A stretch of DNA of 13,220 bases. Origin: an uncultured Clostridia bacterium (lineage in GTDB: Bacteria; Bacillota; Clostridia; Lachnospirales; Anaerotignaceae). Positions 1 through 7,346 of this stretch are shown here, one piece after another. Made by a program: the position numbers and the translations under genes. Positions within the stretch are counted from its first letter, which is position 1; the number at the start of each line of letters is the position of its first letter. The stretch lies in the NCBI GenBank assembly GCA_910587735.1, contig CAJUNT010000043.1, positions 1-13,220 on the forward strand, in the 5' to 3' direction. Under the pieces are notes generated by a model. The model was given only the letters and a program-made list of their open reading frames with translations, ran no database searches and was not told where the DNA came from.

Positions 1-1
1 A

Positions 2-151
2 ACCTATCAACCAAAACCTGTGAGGCGAATTTATATTAAAAAATCAAATGGAAAATTGCTGTTATGGCTACAAAAAGAAGATAATACATTGAAAATGGAA
101 GAGTCAGCAGCAAATACCGTAAAATTGAATTATAAAAGTTTTTTAAAGTAG
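2..151 (+). CDS. C-terminal end of an unrecognised protein (5' partial)
   Basis: An open frame enters from the left edge and runs 49 codons to a TAG at 149-151. The visible residues are basic and polar with a short hydrophobic patch (K-L-L-L-W-L, roughly residues 19-24 of the visible part) and end in N-Y-K-S-F-L-K. I do not recognise a family and no domain can be named. The frame is judged real because it is open from the edge and has ordinary codon use for this genome. It is the only rightward gene before the leftward operon ending at 571, so the two converge across about 420 nt. No clear T-tailed hairpin follows it. Confidence 0.5.
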   Translation, partial: TYQPKPVRRIYIKKSNGKLLLWLQKEDNTLKMEESAANTVKLNYKSFLK

Positions 152-570
152 AGAATGGTAGTAATATAAAAGAAAATATAATTACATATGAAACAGTTTA
201 GCAAACAAAAATATTATACAATAATATAATTTAAAATGTCTAATACTTATGTTGTATTATAAAAAATGCTTAAAATAAATACTAAAATACTTTATAAATT
301 TTCTGATAAAAAATTGTGTTCGCAAAAATGAAAGTTTTTTGTCCAACTTTTTTTAAAAGTTGGTGGGTATGGGTGAAACCCACAAATAAAACAATATTCT
401 TTTCAATCCCTCAAATACTTTTACTGAAAATTTACAATATATAACATTTTTAATATAATACTGTTTTGTCAGAACATTTGAGCATTGTTCCAAACATCAC
501 CCGCTTTTTTTAAAAAGCAGGGCAAAAACTTTACTGGAAAACTTCGTTTTCCTAATTGCAAACGGAATTT
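152..570. other. Gene-free interval between convergent genes; second part is repeat copy A
   Basis: No convincing gene lies here. The first 150 nt are very AT-rich with only weak inverted repeats. The part from about 310 on is a structured repeat whose inverted partner is at 7031-7215. Short rightward open frames that begin near 485 and 556 run antisense to the phosphoesterase gene and have no ribosome site. Confidence 0.6.
310..552 (+). repeat. Dispersed structured repeat, copy A (inverted partner at 7031-7215)
   Basis: Two blocks match the reverse complement of 7031-7215. Block 1 (about 316-392) contains a TTCGCAAAA-type start, a 9-bp hairpin (343-351 with 355-363, loop TTT) and a GTGGGT...ACCCAC hairpin near 363-383. 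Block 2 (521-550) is identical over 30 nt to the complement of 7034-7063 and includes a GGAAAAC-TTC-GTTTTCC hairpin at 536-552. The blocks are separated by about 130 nt here, against a shorter unlike stretch in copy B. A third hairpin, CCCGC with GCAGGG, lies at about 501-522. No protein is encoded. It may also end transcription of the leftward operon. Confidence 0.75.
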
Positions 571-1380
571 TTATATTTGCAAATCAATCACAATCAATTC
601 GGGGCGGTTATTAATACGAAATGGAAATGTACTATTTCCAAGTCCTCTACTAATTATCATTGTTGTATTATTTTTTGTATGAACACCATTTGTATATTTT
701 GGGAAAAATCCTTGATGTGGTGCAAATATTCCCCCCACAAAAGGTATTCGTATTTGTCCCCCATGAGCGTGTCCTGTCAGCACCATATCAATATCATATT
801 GACTATATACATCAAGCAATTCTGGTCTATGAGAAAGCAATATCTGAATATCTTCTTTTTCCATTTCAGTAAGTACAGACAATACTTTTTGATAATTTGA
901 ATTGACTGATTTATCTTTTATACCCAATATAGCAATACTTTCTCCTTGTTTTGTAATAATTTGTTTATTGTTCTCCAACACAAATACACCACACTGCTCT
1001 AACAACACTATCAACTCTTGATATTTTCCTGACTGATGTTCATGATTTCCTGAAACATAATAAACAGGTGCAATGTTCACAATTTGCTTTATCAATTCTA
1101 TGGCAGATGATACATCTGTACGATTTCTATCAATCAAATCTCCTGTAATAACAATACAGTCTGGATATTGTTTTTTTATTATAGAAATCAGTTTTTTATG
1201 ATGTTTTCCAAATGTTTTATTTTGTAAATCCGATATTTGTAATATGCGATATCCATCAAATGGTTTAGGTATTTTGCTGTTTTGATACTGATATTTTGTT
1301 ATCATAATACCATTATTCTGCCAATATAAATATGCTGTTACTATGAATATACAAAATACTATTTTTTTTATTATTTTCAT
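571..1380 (-). CDS. Membrane-anchored metallophosphoesterase (calcineurin-like, YkuE/YaeI-type)
   Basis: A 269-residue protein of the usual length for this family. Residues 5-20 form an uncleaved-looking hydrophobic anchor, so the enzyme domain should face outside the cytoplasm. Metal-binding motifs appear in order: D51-L-Q53, G-D81-L-I-D, G-N112-H113-E, S-H184-R-P-E and G-H204-A-H206-G-G-Q. They define a dinuclear metal phosphoesterase. The first motif is D-x-Q where the family norm is D-x-H; every other ligand is present. Relatives hydrolyse phosphoesters or pyrophosphates, sometimes of lipid-linked substrates, and the substrate here is unknown. The ATG at 1380 has AAGGAG seven bases upstream. 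It is the last gene of the leftward ktrB-ktrA-methyltransferase operon, 27 nt after the preceding stop, so it is probably co-transcribed. Confidence 0.88.
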   Translation of the reverse strand: MKIIKKIVFCIFIVTAYLYWQNNGIMITKYQYQNSKIPKPFDGYRILQISDLQNKTFGKHHKKLISIIKKQYPDCIVITGDLIDRNRTDVSSAIELIKQIVNIAPVYYVSGNHEHQSGKYQELIVLLEQCGVFVLENNKQIITKQGESIAILGIKDKSVNSNYQKVLSVLTEMEKEDIQILLSHRPELLDVYSQYDIDMVLTGHAHGGQIRIPFVGGIFAPHQGFFPKYTNGVHTKNNTTMIISRGLGNSTFPFRINNRPELIVIDLQI

Positions 1381-1407
1381 GAAATTACTCCTTGTTTTTT
1401 TATTATT

Positions 1408-2199
1408 TTAAATTTGTGTCATTCTTTGCCTTACCACTTCATACATCAATACACCTGCTGCAACAGAAGCATTTAAAGATTCTGCTTTTCCCACCATAGG
1501 AATTTTAACAAATTCATGACATTTTTGAGCAATTTTATCTGTAATACCTTTGCCTTCATTTCCTATTAACAAAGCACAACCTTTACGAAAATCAGTGTTA
1601 TAATAATATTTTTGTGCTTTTAAATGTGCAGCAAATATCATAATATTTTTTTGTTTCATACTATCTATATAGTCTATAAAATCTACATTTTGAAATATGG
1701 GCAAATGAAACAATGAGCCCATTGTGGAACGCAGTACTTTTGTATTATATAAATCGACACAGCCCTTTGATAAAAATACAGCATCTGCATGACAGGCGTC
1801 TGCTGTACGTATCATTGTTCCTAAATTTCCAGGGTCTTGTATATTTTCTGCCAATATATAAAATCCTTTTTCATTTAATTGATATTCTGACAATACCATA
1901 TTCTTTTTTTGACAAATAGCAATGATACCTTGTGTATGTTGTGTATCAGAAATGGTATCAAATACAGTATCGGAAAACACAAAAACCTGACTTCTTTTTT
2001 CATAAACAGTTATATCATTCATTTTCTGAAATGTATGGGAAACAGCTATATAAAGTATGTTTACATTGTTTGGTATTTCTCCTACAAATCGTACACCTTC
2101 TACAACAAAAAGCCCTTCTTTTTCTCTATTTTTACGCTGTTGTAATGATTTTATTTTTTTTACTAATTTATTTTGAACACTTTCAATCAATATTTTCAC
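1408..2199 (-). CDS. SpoU/TrmH-family RNA 2'-O-ribose methyltransferase (YsgA/RlmB-like)
   Basis: A 263-residue SPOUT enzyme that uses S-adenosylmethionine to methylate a ribose 2'-OH, most likely in 23S rRNA or tRNA; the target cannot be read from sequence. An N-terminal substrate-binding domain (residues 1-100, with R-E-K-E-G-L-F-V-V-E-G near 25-35) precedes the knotted catalytic domain. The three family motifs are clear: N-I-Q-D-P-G-N-L-G-T-M-I-R-T-A-D-A (119-135), L-I-G-N-E-G-K-G (211-218) and I-P-M-V-G-K-A-E-S-L-N-A-S-V-A-A-G (233-249). The start is GTG at 2199, overlapping the ktrA stop as GTGA, with only a poor AAAAAGG ahead. Translation is therefore probably coupled to ktrA. The gene ends 27 nt before the phosphoesterase start. 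Confidence 0.9.
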   Translation of the reverse strand: MKILIESVQNKLVKKIKSLQQRKNREKEGLFVVEGVRFVGEIPNNVNILYIAVSHTFQKMNDITVYEKRSQVFVFSDTVFDTISDTQHTQGIIAICQKKNMVLSEYQLNEKGFYILAENIQDPGNLGTMIRTADACHADAVFLSKGCVDLYNTKVLRSTMGSLFHLPIFQNVDFIDYIDSMKQKNIMIFAAHLKAQKYYYNTDFRKGCALLIGNEGKGITDKIAQKCHEFVKIPMVGKAESLNASVAAGVLMYEVVRQRMTQI

Positions 2200-2858
2200 C
2201 CTTTTTTATTTAAAAACTTTTGTATATTTACATTTTCGCCCAATACAATTAGTATATCATTTTGCTGTATGACATAGCTTGGTTTAGGAGAGGCAATAAT
2301 ATCTTGATGTTGTCGTATTGCAATAATATTCAAATCATATTTTGCACGAATATCTGACTCTATAATACTTTTATTTAACCATTCTTGTTTTGGTATCACT
2401 TCTGCAATGCTGACATCATCAGAAATTTCTGTTAATTCAAAAAAATTACCATAAAGCAATTTATTTGCAATATGCACTCCCATTTCTCTTTCTGGTAATA
2501 TCACTCTGTCTACACCAATTTTTTCTAATATCTTTTTGTGATTTTCGTCTAATGCTTTTGCAATGACATAAGGTACACCCATTTCTTTCGCCAGAAGTAC
2601 AGCAAGTACACTAGATTCTAAATGGCTACCTGTTGCGATAATCACAACATCAAAATTTCCTAAACCCAAATTGCGTAAATCTGTTTCATCTGTAATATCT
2701 GCCATAACAGCGTGTGTAACATATTCTGATATATCTTGTACTAATTCCATATCATTATCAACTGCAAGCACTTCAGCACCGTTTTCTGATAATGTTCTTG
2801 CAATACTTCTTCCAAAACGTCCTAACCCCAATACAGCAAACTGTTTTTTGTTTATCAT
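2196..2858 (-). CDS. ktrA: Potassium uptake regulatory subunit, RCK/TrkA type (KtrA/KtrC)
   Basis: A 220-residue cytoplasmic subunit that gates the KtrB channel in response to nucleotides. Residues 6-125 form the RCK_N Rossmann domain with the dinucleotide-binding G-L-G-R-F-G-R-S loop at 11-18, the acidic V-D34-N-D at the end of strand 2, and V-V-I-I-A-T-G at 71-77. Residues 140-215 match a TrkA_C (RCK_C) domain, the site where cyclic di-AMP binds in characterised relatives. Full length for a KtrA/KtrC protein. The ATG at 2858 has a GAGAGGA ribosome site eight bases upstream. It starts 20 nt after the ktrB stop and overlaps the methyltransferase start by 4 nt. Gene order and domain make the Ktr assignment firm; KtrA versus KtrC is not resolved. 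Confidence 0.93.
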   Translation of the reverse strand: MINKKQFAVLGLGRFGRSIARTLSENGAEVLAVDNDMELVQDISEYVTHAVMADITDETDLRNLGLGNFDVVIIATGSHLESSVLAVLLAKEMGVPYVIAKALDENHKKILEKIGVDRVILPEREMGVHIANKLLYGNFFELTEISDDVSIAEVIPKQEWLNKSIIESDIRAKYDLNIIAIRQHQDIIASPKPSYVIQQNDILIVLGENVNIQKFLNKKG

Positions 2859-2878
2859 ATTGACTTCCTCTCTTTCAC

Positions 2879-4276
2879 TTATCCTACAATGATTTGTTCT
2901 TCTGCATATTGTAATTGATATTTGTTTTGATTCTGTTTTTTGGTTAATGCAATTACAATACTGATAGGTCCAATTCTTCCCATAAACATAGCAATAATAA
3001 TGATAATACGTCCTATATTTGATAAATATGGTGTAATACCTGTTGTAATGCCTGTTGTACCCAAAGCAGATGTTGTTTCAAATAATATATCCATAAAATT
3101 ATGTTCTATTGCCATATTCCTTTCTGTATAACTCAATAATAATGTCATCAATAACACCATTGTTAAACTGATAAAAAATACTGCTAATGCTTTTTGTAAT
3201 GTAGAAAAAGAAATATTTCTTTTAAATACATGAGTGTATTTACTGCCTCGTATAACAGAAAGTACAGCAATCCATAATACACTTAATGTCACTGTTTTGA
3301 CACCGCCTGCTGTTCCCCCTGGAGAAGCACCTACAAACATCAATAATACAGATACAAATTTTGAAACCTCTGTCATACTGCCCTGGTCAATGCTGTTAAA
3401 CCCTGCTGTCCTTACTGTAACAGACTGCATGGCAGAAGCCAATAACTTCCCTTTTAATGATAAATGTCCCATAGTATAGGGGTTTGTGCTTTCCCACGCA
3501 AAAAATATTAGCATACCAAATGCTAAAAGTAAAAATGTAGAGACATATACTATTTTACTATGCAATGATAATCTTTTTATTGCAACACGAAAAGACCATT
3601 TTTTTGTCCATTTTAATTTGAGTACCTTTATGGTATCCAGCCAAACCATAAAACCAAGTCCTCCTAATATAACAAGTATAAATATAGTCATATTGATAAG
3701 TACATTATCTACATAAGGTATAAAACTTTCTAAACTAATGATATCAAACCCTGCATTGCAAAAAGCAGAAACAGAATGAAATATACCATATAATATACCT
3801 TTTTTGAAGCCAAAAAGAGGAACAAAAGCGATTGCTAAAAAAATTGCGCCTATCCCCTCTATTAAAAGTGTACCAAATATGATTTTTTGAATATATTTTA
3901 CCATACCTACAATGTTATTTTGATTGTAAGATTCTTTAATTAAAAGCCTGTCCGATAATGTAATTTTTTTGTGCAGAGCTAAAGAACCTAATACAATAAA
4001 TGTCATAAATCCTAAACCGCCTATTTGTATTAAACAAAATAGAACTGTTTTTCCGAAAGCTGTCCATTGCTCCATAGTGTTTACTACAACAAGCCCTGTT
4101 ACACAAGTAGCAGATGTTGCTGTGAATAGGGCATCTAATACATTGATACTTTGTCCGTTTTGACTGGAAACAGGTAAACAAAGTAACATGGTTCCTGTTG
4201 CTATTACTACCAAAAATCCAAAAACAATCATTCTGGTAGGATTATTTTTAAATATCTTCTCTTTTATTGTGTTCAT
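2879..4276 (-). CDS. ktrB: Potassium-translocating channel subunit (KtrB/TrkH superfamily)
   Basis: A 465-residue membrane protein with four M1-P-M2 repeats, the architecture of KtrB. The four pore loops with their selectivity-filter glycines are visible: T-S-A-T-C-V-T-G61, S-A-F-C-N-A-G176-F, V-T-V-R-T-A-G292-F-N and S-A-L-G-T-T-G409-I-T. A Gly-rich intramembrane gating loop, G-A-S-P-G-G-T-A-G-G, occupies 316-325. It imports K+ (Na+-coupled in studied relatives) for osmotic and pH balance, with the ktrA product bound on the cytoplasmic face. The ATG at 4276 follows AAGGAAATG-type ribosome binding sequence by eight or nine bases. It is the first gene of the leftward operon. The leader is only about 30 nt, so no room exists for a cyclic di-AMP riboswitch. 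Confidence 0.94.
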   Translation of the reverse strand: MNTIKEKIFKNNPTRMIVFGFLVVIATGTMLLCLPVSSQNGQSINVLDALFTATSATCVTGLVVVNTMEQWTAFGKTVLFCLIQIGGLGFMTFIVLGSLALHKKITLSDRLLIKESYNQNNIVGMVKYIQKIIFGTLLIEGIGAIFLAIAFVPLFGFKKGILYGIFHSVSAFCNAGFDIISLESFIPYVDNVLINMTIFILVILGGLGFMVWLDTIKVLKLKWTKKWSFRVAIKRLSLHSKIVYVSTFLLLAFGMLIFFAWESTNPYTMGHLSLKGKLLASAMQSVTVRTAGFNSIDQGSMTEVSKFVSVLLMFVGASPGGTAGGVKTVTLSVLWIAVLSVIRGSKYTHVFKRNISFSTLQKALAVFFISLTMVLLMTLLLSYTERNMAIEHNFMDILFETTSALGTTGITTGITPYLSNIGRIIIIIAMFMGRIGPISIVIALTKKQNQNKYQLQYAEEQIIVG

Positions 4277-4311
4277 GTTTTCATTTCCTTTTTTTGTATA
4301 TTTTATATAGC

Positions 4312-4320
4312 ATTATAACA
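4312..4320 (-). promoter_or_regulatory. Extended -10 promoter for the ktrB operon
   Basis: Read leftward, TGTTATAAT gives a perfect TATAAT at 4317-4312 with the extended TG one base upstream. No good -35 hexamer lies 17 nt further up, which is typical of extended -10 promoters. It is about 36 nt from the ktrB start. Confidence 0.6.
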
Positions 4321-4402
4321 TAAATAAAATTTTACTACTTATTGTAATAGAAATCAAATATTTTAGTATGGTATATATGATTTTGCTGTTTTATCATTAA
4401 TA

Positions 4403-4433
4403 TTGACAGTATTCAGACAACAAAGTATACTGT
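4403..4433 (+). promoter_or_regulatory. Methyltransferase promoter with overlapping inverted-repeat operator
   Basis: TTGACA (4403-4408) and TATACT (4426-4431) are separated by exactly 17 nt, about 30 nt before the methyltransferase start. A perfect 7-bp inverted repeat, ACAGTAT (4406-4412) and ATACTGT (4427-4433), overlaps both hexamers. The arms are 21 bp apart centre to centre, two helical turns, as expected for a dimeric repressor. The helix-turn-helix of the encoded protein is the obvious candidate binder; this is inference. Confidence 0.75.
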
Positions 4434-4461
4434 AATCATGAAATAGATACGGAGGATAGTT

Positions 4462-6504
4462 ATGTATATTTCGCTTAATGATACAGCTACAAATTTTGAT
4501 AATCATACTATGTGTTCTTCTTCTGATACAGTACAAAAAGTACTTACTATTGATGATGTATGTAAAATATTATCCATATCAAAAGCAACTGCAAAAAATT
4601 GGATTCGTTTGGGTAAAATGATTCCTGACATATATAATCAATTATTCAGTGCTGAATATATAGAAAGATTTGTTTTGGAACTGAAATCAAACGATAACAC
4701 AAAACTAAAAAGTCGCAGAAATAAAAAAAGTGCTACAGGTAAAGTCCTTTATAAAGATTATGTTCATACTGCAAATAATCAAAAGTTGGTTACTGATTTA
4801 TTGGAACTTGGCATAATTGAGTCTGAAAGAGATTTATTAGTCGTTCTTGCAAATTTTGCTATTCAGCTTTATTATCAAAGTCATGAAATTCCATATTTGG
4901 AAAACAACATTTTACTGAACTTTCTGTCTCAAGAACACACCGATGAATTTCATATCTTAATTAGAGATTTAATTGGAAATGATACCATTGACTCCACTTT
5001 AATCAATAAATTACAACCTGCATTAGAAAAGAAAATTATTTTCATAAAGGGAGAGGATTCGTTAGGATTTATTTATATTTCATTGCGAGATATTGGTCAA
5101 CGCAAATGTTCAGGTGCTTACTATACTCCTGAAAAAGTTGTAAATGAACTGATTGATAAATTGTATGAAAATGACGCGAATTTGAAATCAAAAACAATAT
5201 GCGACCCTTGCTGTGGTACAGGTAACTTTTTGTTGCGTCTTAGTGCGAAAGGCATAGATTGCTCAAAACTTTATGGTCAAGATATTGACCCAATAAGTGT
5301 CTATCTTTCTCGAATTAACATTATTCTGATAGCTCCAGAAATGTCTGTTTCAGATATCTGTTACAGAATCATAATAGGTAATACATATTTTGAAACTTTT
5401 ACGCAAAAGTTTGATGTAATTGTTGGTAATCCACCTTGGGGTTGTGATTTTTCAGAGAAAGATACACTCCAATATCGCAAACTTTTCAAAACTGCAGTCG
5501 GTAAAAGTATAGAATCTTATGATTTGTTCGTTGAAAAAGCATTAACTATGCTTTGCCATGAAGGAGTGTTGGCATTTGTTCTTCCGGAAGCCATATTGAG
5601 TGTTGCCACACATGATGCCGTTAGAAGGCTGATGATTGATACTTGTTCTTTCAAATTCATTACTTATTTAGGCAATGTTTTTTCTGGTGTGCAGTGTCCT
5701 TCCATTATTCTTGGTATTGCACCAAGTAAACAAAAAATAGTAGTCGGTTGTAAAGTTACAACCCAAAATGACAATTTCGTGATATCGGAACATAGAACTT
5801 TTTCTGATGGTACACTTTCTCTTAATGTATCAGATGAAGAAAATCAATGTTTAAATATGATTAGCAATATTAAAAACGCTGTCTATTTAAAAGGAAATGC
5901 AAAATTTGCACTCGGTATTGTAACTGGTAATAATAAAGAATACATATCTAATGAAAAGCGTAACGATAACGAGATGATTCTAAAGGGGAGTGATATACAT
6001 AGATATGGTATGATAACATCAAAAAATTATATCCGCTTTGTACCAGAGCATTTTCAGCAAGTAGCTCCTATAGAAATGTATCGGGCAAAAGAAAAATTGT
6101 TGTATCGTTTTATTAGTGAAATTCCTGTGTTTACTTATGATAATCAGCAAACACTCTCTTTGAACAGTTGCAATATTGTTATTCCTGAAATAGATGGTAT
6201 TGATATGAAATATATACTTGCGATACTTAATTCAAGTGTTGCAACTTACTTTATTTCAAAGAAATTCAATTCCGTCAAATTGCTTCGCTCACATATTGAG
6301 CAAATGCCAATACCTGTCGTTTCAATGGATGTTCAAAATGCCATTATAAAAAAAGTAGACCACATAATGAATTATCCCGAAAACATCAGCGGTCTATATG
6401 AAGATTTGGATAACGATATTATGGCATTATTTGGACTCACTGCAAAATATAGCGATGTGATTAAAAATGCTTTGAGAGGAAAAAAATTATTCCTCGCTAA
6501 GTAA
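4462..6504 (+). CDS. N6-adenine DNA methyltransferase with N-terminal helix-turn-helix (Eco57I/TaqI-like)
   Basis: A 680-residue enzyme that transfers a methyl group from S-adenosylmethionine to adenine N6 in DNA. Residues 27-52 look like a MerR/excisionase-type helix-turn-helix (L-T-I-D-D-V-C-K-I-L-S-I-S-K-A-T). The catalytic core shows motif X with G-A-Y-Y-T-P (218-223), motif I D-P-C-C-G-T-G-N-F (248-256) and the catalytic N-P-P-W (323-326). A long C-terminal region (about 470-640) with L-K-G-S-D-I-H-R-Y and L-N-S-S-V-A-T-Y-F resembles the target-recognition domain of TaqI-like enzymes. No nuclease motif is seen, so it is not an obvious fused type IIG enzyme. GGAGG lies six bases before the ATG. 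A truncated leftward frame overlaps the last 18 nt and may be a decayed nuclease partner. The recognition sequence is unknown. Confidence 0.92.
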   Translation: MYISLNDTATNFDNHTMCSSSDTVQKVLTIDDVCKILSISKATAKNWIRLGKMIPDIYNQLFSAEYIERFVLELKSNDNTKLKSRRNKKSATGKVLYKDYVHTANNQKLVTDLLELGIIESERDLLVVLANFAIQLYYQSHEIPYLENNILLNFLSQEHTDEFHILIRDLIGNDTIDSTLINKLQPALEKKIIFIKGEDSLGFIYISLRDIGQRKCSGAYYTPEKVVNELIDKLYENDANLKSKTICDPCCGTGNFLLRLSAKGIDCSKLYGQDIDPISVYLSRINIILIAPEMSVSDICYRIIIGNTYFETFTQKFDVIVGNPPWGCDFSEKDTLQYRKLFKTAVGKSIESYDLFVEKALTMLCHEGVLAFVLPEAILSVATHDAVRRLMIDTCSFKFITYLGNVFSGVQCPSIILGIAPSKQKIVVGCKVTTQNDNFVISEHRTFSDGTLSLNVSDEENQCLNMISNIKNAVYLKGNAKFALGIVTGNNKEYISNEKRNDNEMILKGSDIHRYGMITSKNYIRFVPEHFQQVAPIEMYRAKEKLLYRFISEIPVFTYDNQQTLSLNSCNIVIPEIDGIDMKYILAILNSSVATYFISKKFNSVKLLRSHIEQMPIPVVSMDVQNAIIKKVDHIMNYPENISGLYEDLDNDIMALFGLTAKYSDVIKNALRGKKLFLAK

Positions 6505-6726
6505 ATCGTAGAGTTTTTCGTATGTTAAATCCTTTACATAGTAATGCTTACGATAGTGCTCATGAGTATTTTTCGTTATGTGAAACTGATATTCCTCTCC
6601 CTTCTGAAGTGCATATCTGGGCAATTTCTTCTGCGATACATTAATATTTGATAAAGCGTCAGAGAACCCAGAACAAGGAGCATAAAACATTTCAATATTG
6701 TTAGAGAAGAATATAGAAAAAAATTA
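6487..6726 (-). pseudogene. Truncated gene convergent with the methyltransferase (possible nuclease remnant)
   Basis: A leftward frame, open from 6723 and with its only ATG at 6690, ends at 6487, overlapping the methyltransferase 3' end by 18 nt. The 67 residues from the ATG are protein-like and polar, with K-G-E-E-Y-Q-F-H-I and H-E-H-Y-R-K-H-Y-Y-V near the end. Base composition is coding-like up to about 6690, then turns extremely AT-rich with a stop at 6724-6726. No ribosome site precedes the ATG. This pattern fits the C-terminal piece of a longer gene whose 5' part was lost. A restriction endonuclease partner is suggested only by position; I do not recognise the family. Confidence 0.45.
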
Positions 6727-6735
6727 AAATATATA

Positions 6736-6764
6736 TTGCAAAATACGACAAAAGATGTTATATT
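6736..6764 (+). promoter_or_regulatory. Orphan rightward promoter
   Basis: TTGCAA (6736-6741), a 17-nt spacer and TATATT (6759-6764), with an extended TG one base before the -10. No gene with a ribosome site follows before the terminator at 6922. Confidence 0.5.
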
Positions 6765-6769
6765 TTAAC

Positions 6770-6922
6770 GTAGATAAAGGAACATTATTAAAGTGTTTTC
6801 AATTTTTTGACGTTTTCTATTCTTTTTCAATTGTCTAAAAATCTCTTTAATATTATATCCATAATGAAATCTGAAATCAATCCTTTATCAAAAAAAGACT
6901 GGTAGAACACTAGTCTTTTTTC
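6770..6922 (+). ncRNA. Possible small RNA (about 150 nt) between orphan promoter and terminator
   Basis: The interval is bounded by a good promoter and a strong intrinsic terminator and has no translated gene. The only ATG frame inside (6864) has 13 codons, M-K-S-E-I-N-P-L-S-K-K-D-W, ends within the terminator and lacks a ribosome site. It could also be the leader or tail of a deleted gene. This is inferred from signals only. Confidence 0.25.
6888..6922. terminator. Bidirectional intrinsic terminator
   Basis: A 13-bp hairpin: A6-GACTGGT pairs with ACTAGTC-T6 around an AGAAC loop, with one G-U wobble. The A run and T run make it usable on both strands. Confidence 0.8.
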
Positions 6923-7030
6923 TATTATTTATGCTACAATAGAAACTTCTCAATATATTTTATAACATATTGATAGGGAAGTGTACAAAAAGAGTCGTTT
7001 TAAAAATAATTTTTATTTCTGTTTGTCATT

Positions 7031-7215
7031 AGTAAAACGAAGTTTTCCAGTAAAGTTTTTGCCTCGTTTTTAGTGGGAAGCAAGTGAGAGTTTGAGAGCA
7101 AAGCTCTCTATATTTTAATAAAATAGTATTATTTTATTTGCGGGTTTCACCCACACCCACAAACTTTTATTCCCAAAAGTTTGACAAAAAACTTTATCTT
7201 TTGCGAACGCAATTA
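7031..7215 (-). repeat. Dispersed structured repeat, copy B (inverted relative to copy A)
   Basis: The reverse complement matches copy A (310-552) in two blocks. Positions 7034-7063 are identical to 521-550 over 30 nt. Positions about 7135-7213 match 316-392 with substitutions. The 9-bp hairpin of copy A recurs here (7160-7168 with 7175-7183) with a different loop and one swapped pair that keeps the stem intact. The GGGT-GAA-ACCC-type hairpin is also kept (about 7142-7160). No coding capacity is seen. Confidence 0.75.
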
Positions 7216-7288
7216 TGTTGCTATTTAGAAAACAACGTCTTCATGGTTTTAAATGCGTATTTAGTCACTCTATATTGATAGCAAGATA

Positions 7289-7317
7289 TTGACAGCTTGC
7301 TTTTAATATGTTATACT
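7289..7317 (+). promoter_or_regulatory. marR promoter with operator-like palindrome
   Basis: TTGACA (7289-7294) and TATACT (7312-7317) are spaced by 17 nt. AGCAAG (7280-7285) and CTTGCT (7297-7302) form an inverted repeat around the -35, a plausible autoregulatory MarR operator. The upstream ATG at 7308 lies across the -10 and therefore cannot be the translation start. Confidence 0.75.
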
Positions 7318-7346
7318 ACTTCTTGAAAGGAAAAGGAGGTATTGAA

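Larger units (their letters stand above)
6691..7288. other. Gene-free interval with promoter/terminator pair and repeat copy B
   Basis: About 600 nt with no credible gene. It holds a rightward promoter (6736-6764), a bidirectional hairpin terminator (6888-6922), an extended -10-like TATGCTACAAT ending near 6947, a loose inverted repeat CAATAT...ATATTG around 6951-6975, and repeat copy B. Its composition is much more AT-rich than the cassette that follows. Confidence 0.6.

Noticed and set aside
3936..4181. Leftward frame inside ktrB, and rightward frames antisense to the whole 571-4276 operon
   Set aside because: They lie within strongly identified genes, lack ribosome sites and have no protein-like features of their own.
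4277..4311. Cyclic di-AMP riboswitch before ktrB
   Set aside because: The leader from the extended -10 to the start is only about 30 nt, far too short.
6954..7078. GTG-started short frame running into repeat copy B
   Set aside because: It ends inside the repeat and its tail is simply the translated repeat, so the structure explains it better than a gene.
7308..7346. ATG at 7308 as the marR start
   Set aside because: It lies within the region of the -10 hexamer (7312-7317) and has no ribosome site. TTG at 7347 follows AAGGAGG at proper spacing and gives a normal MarR length.
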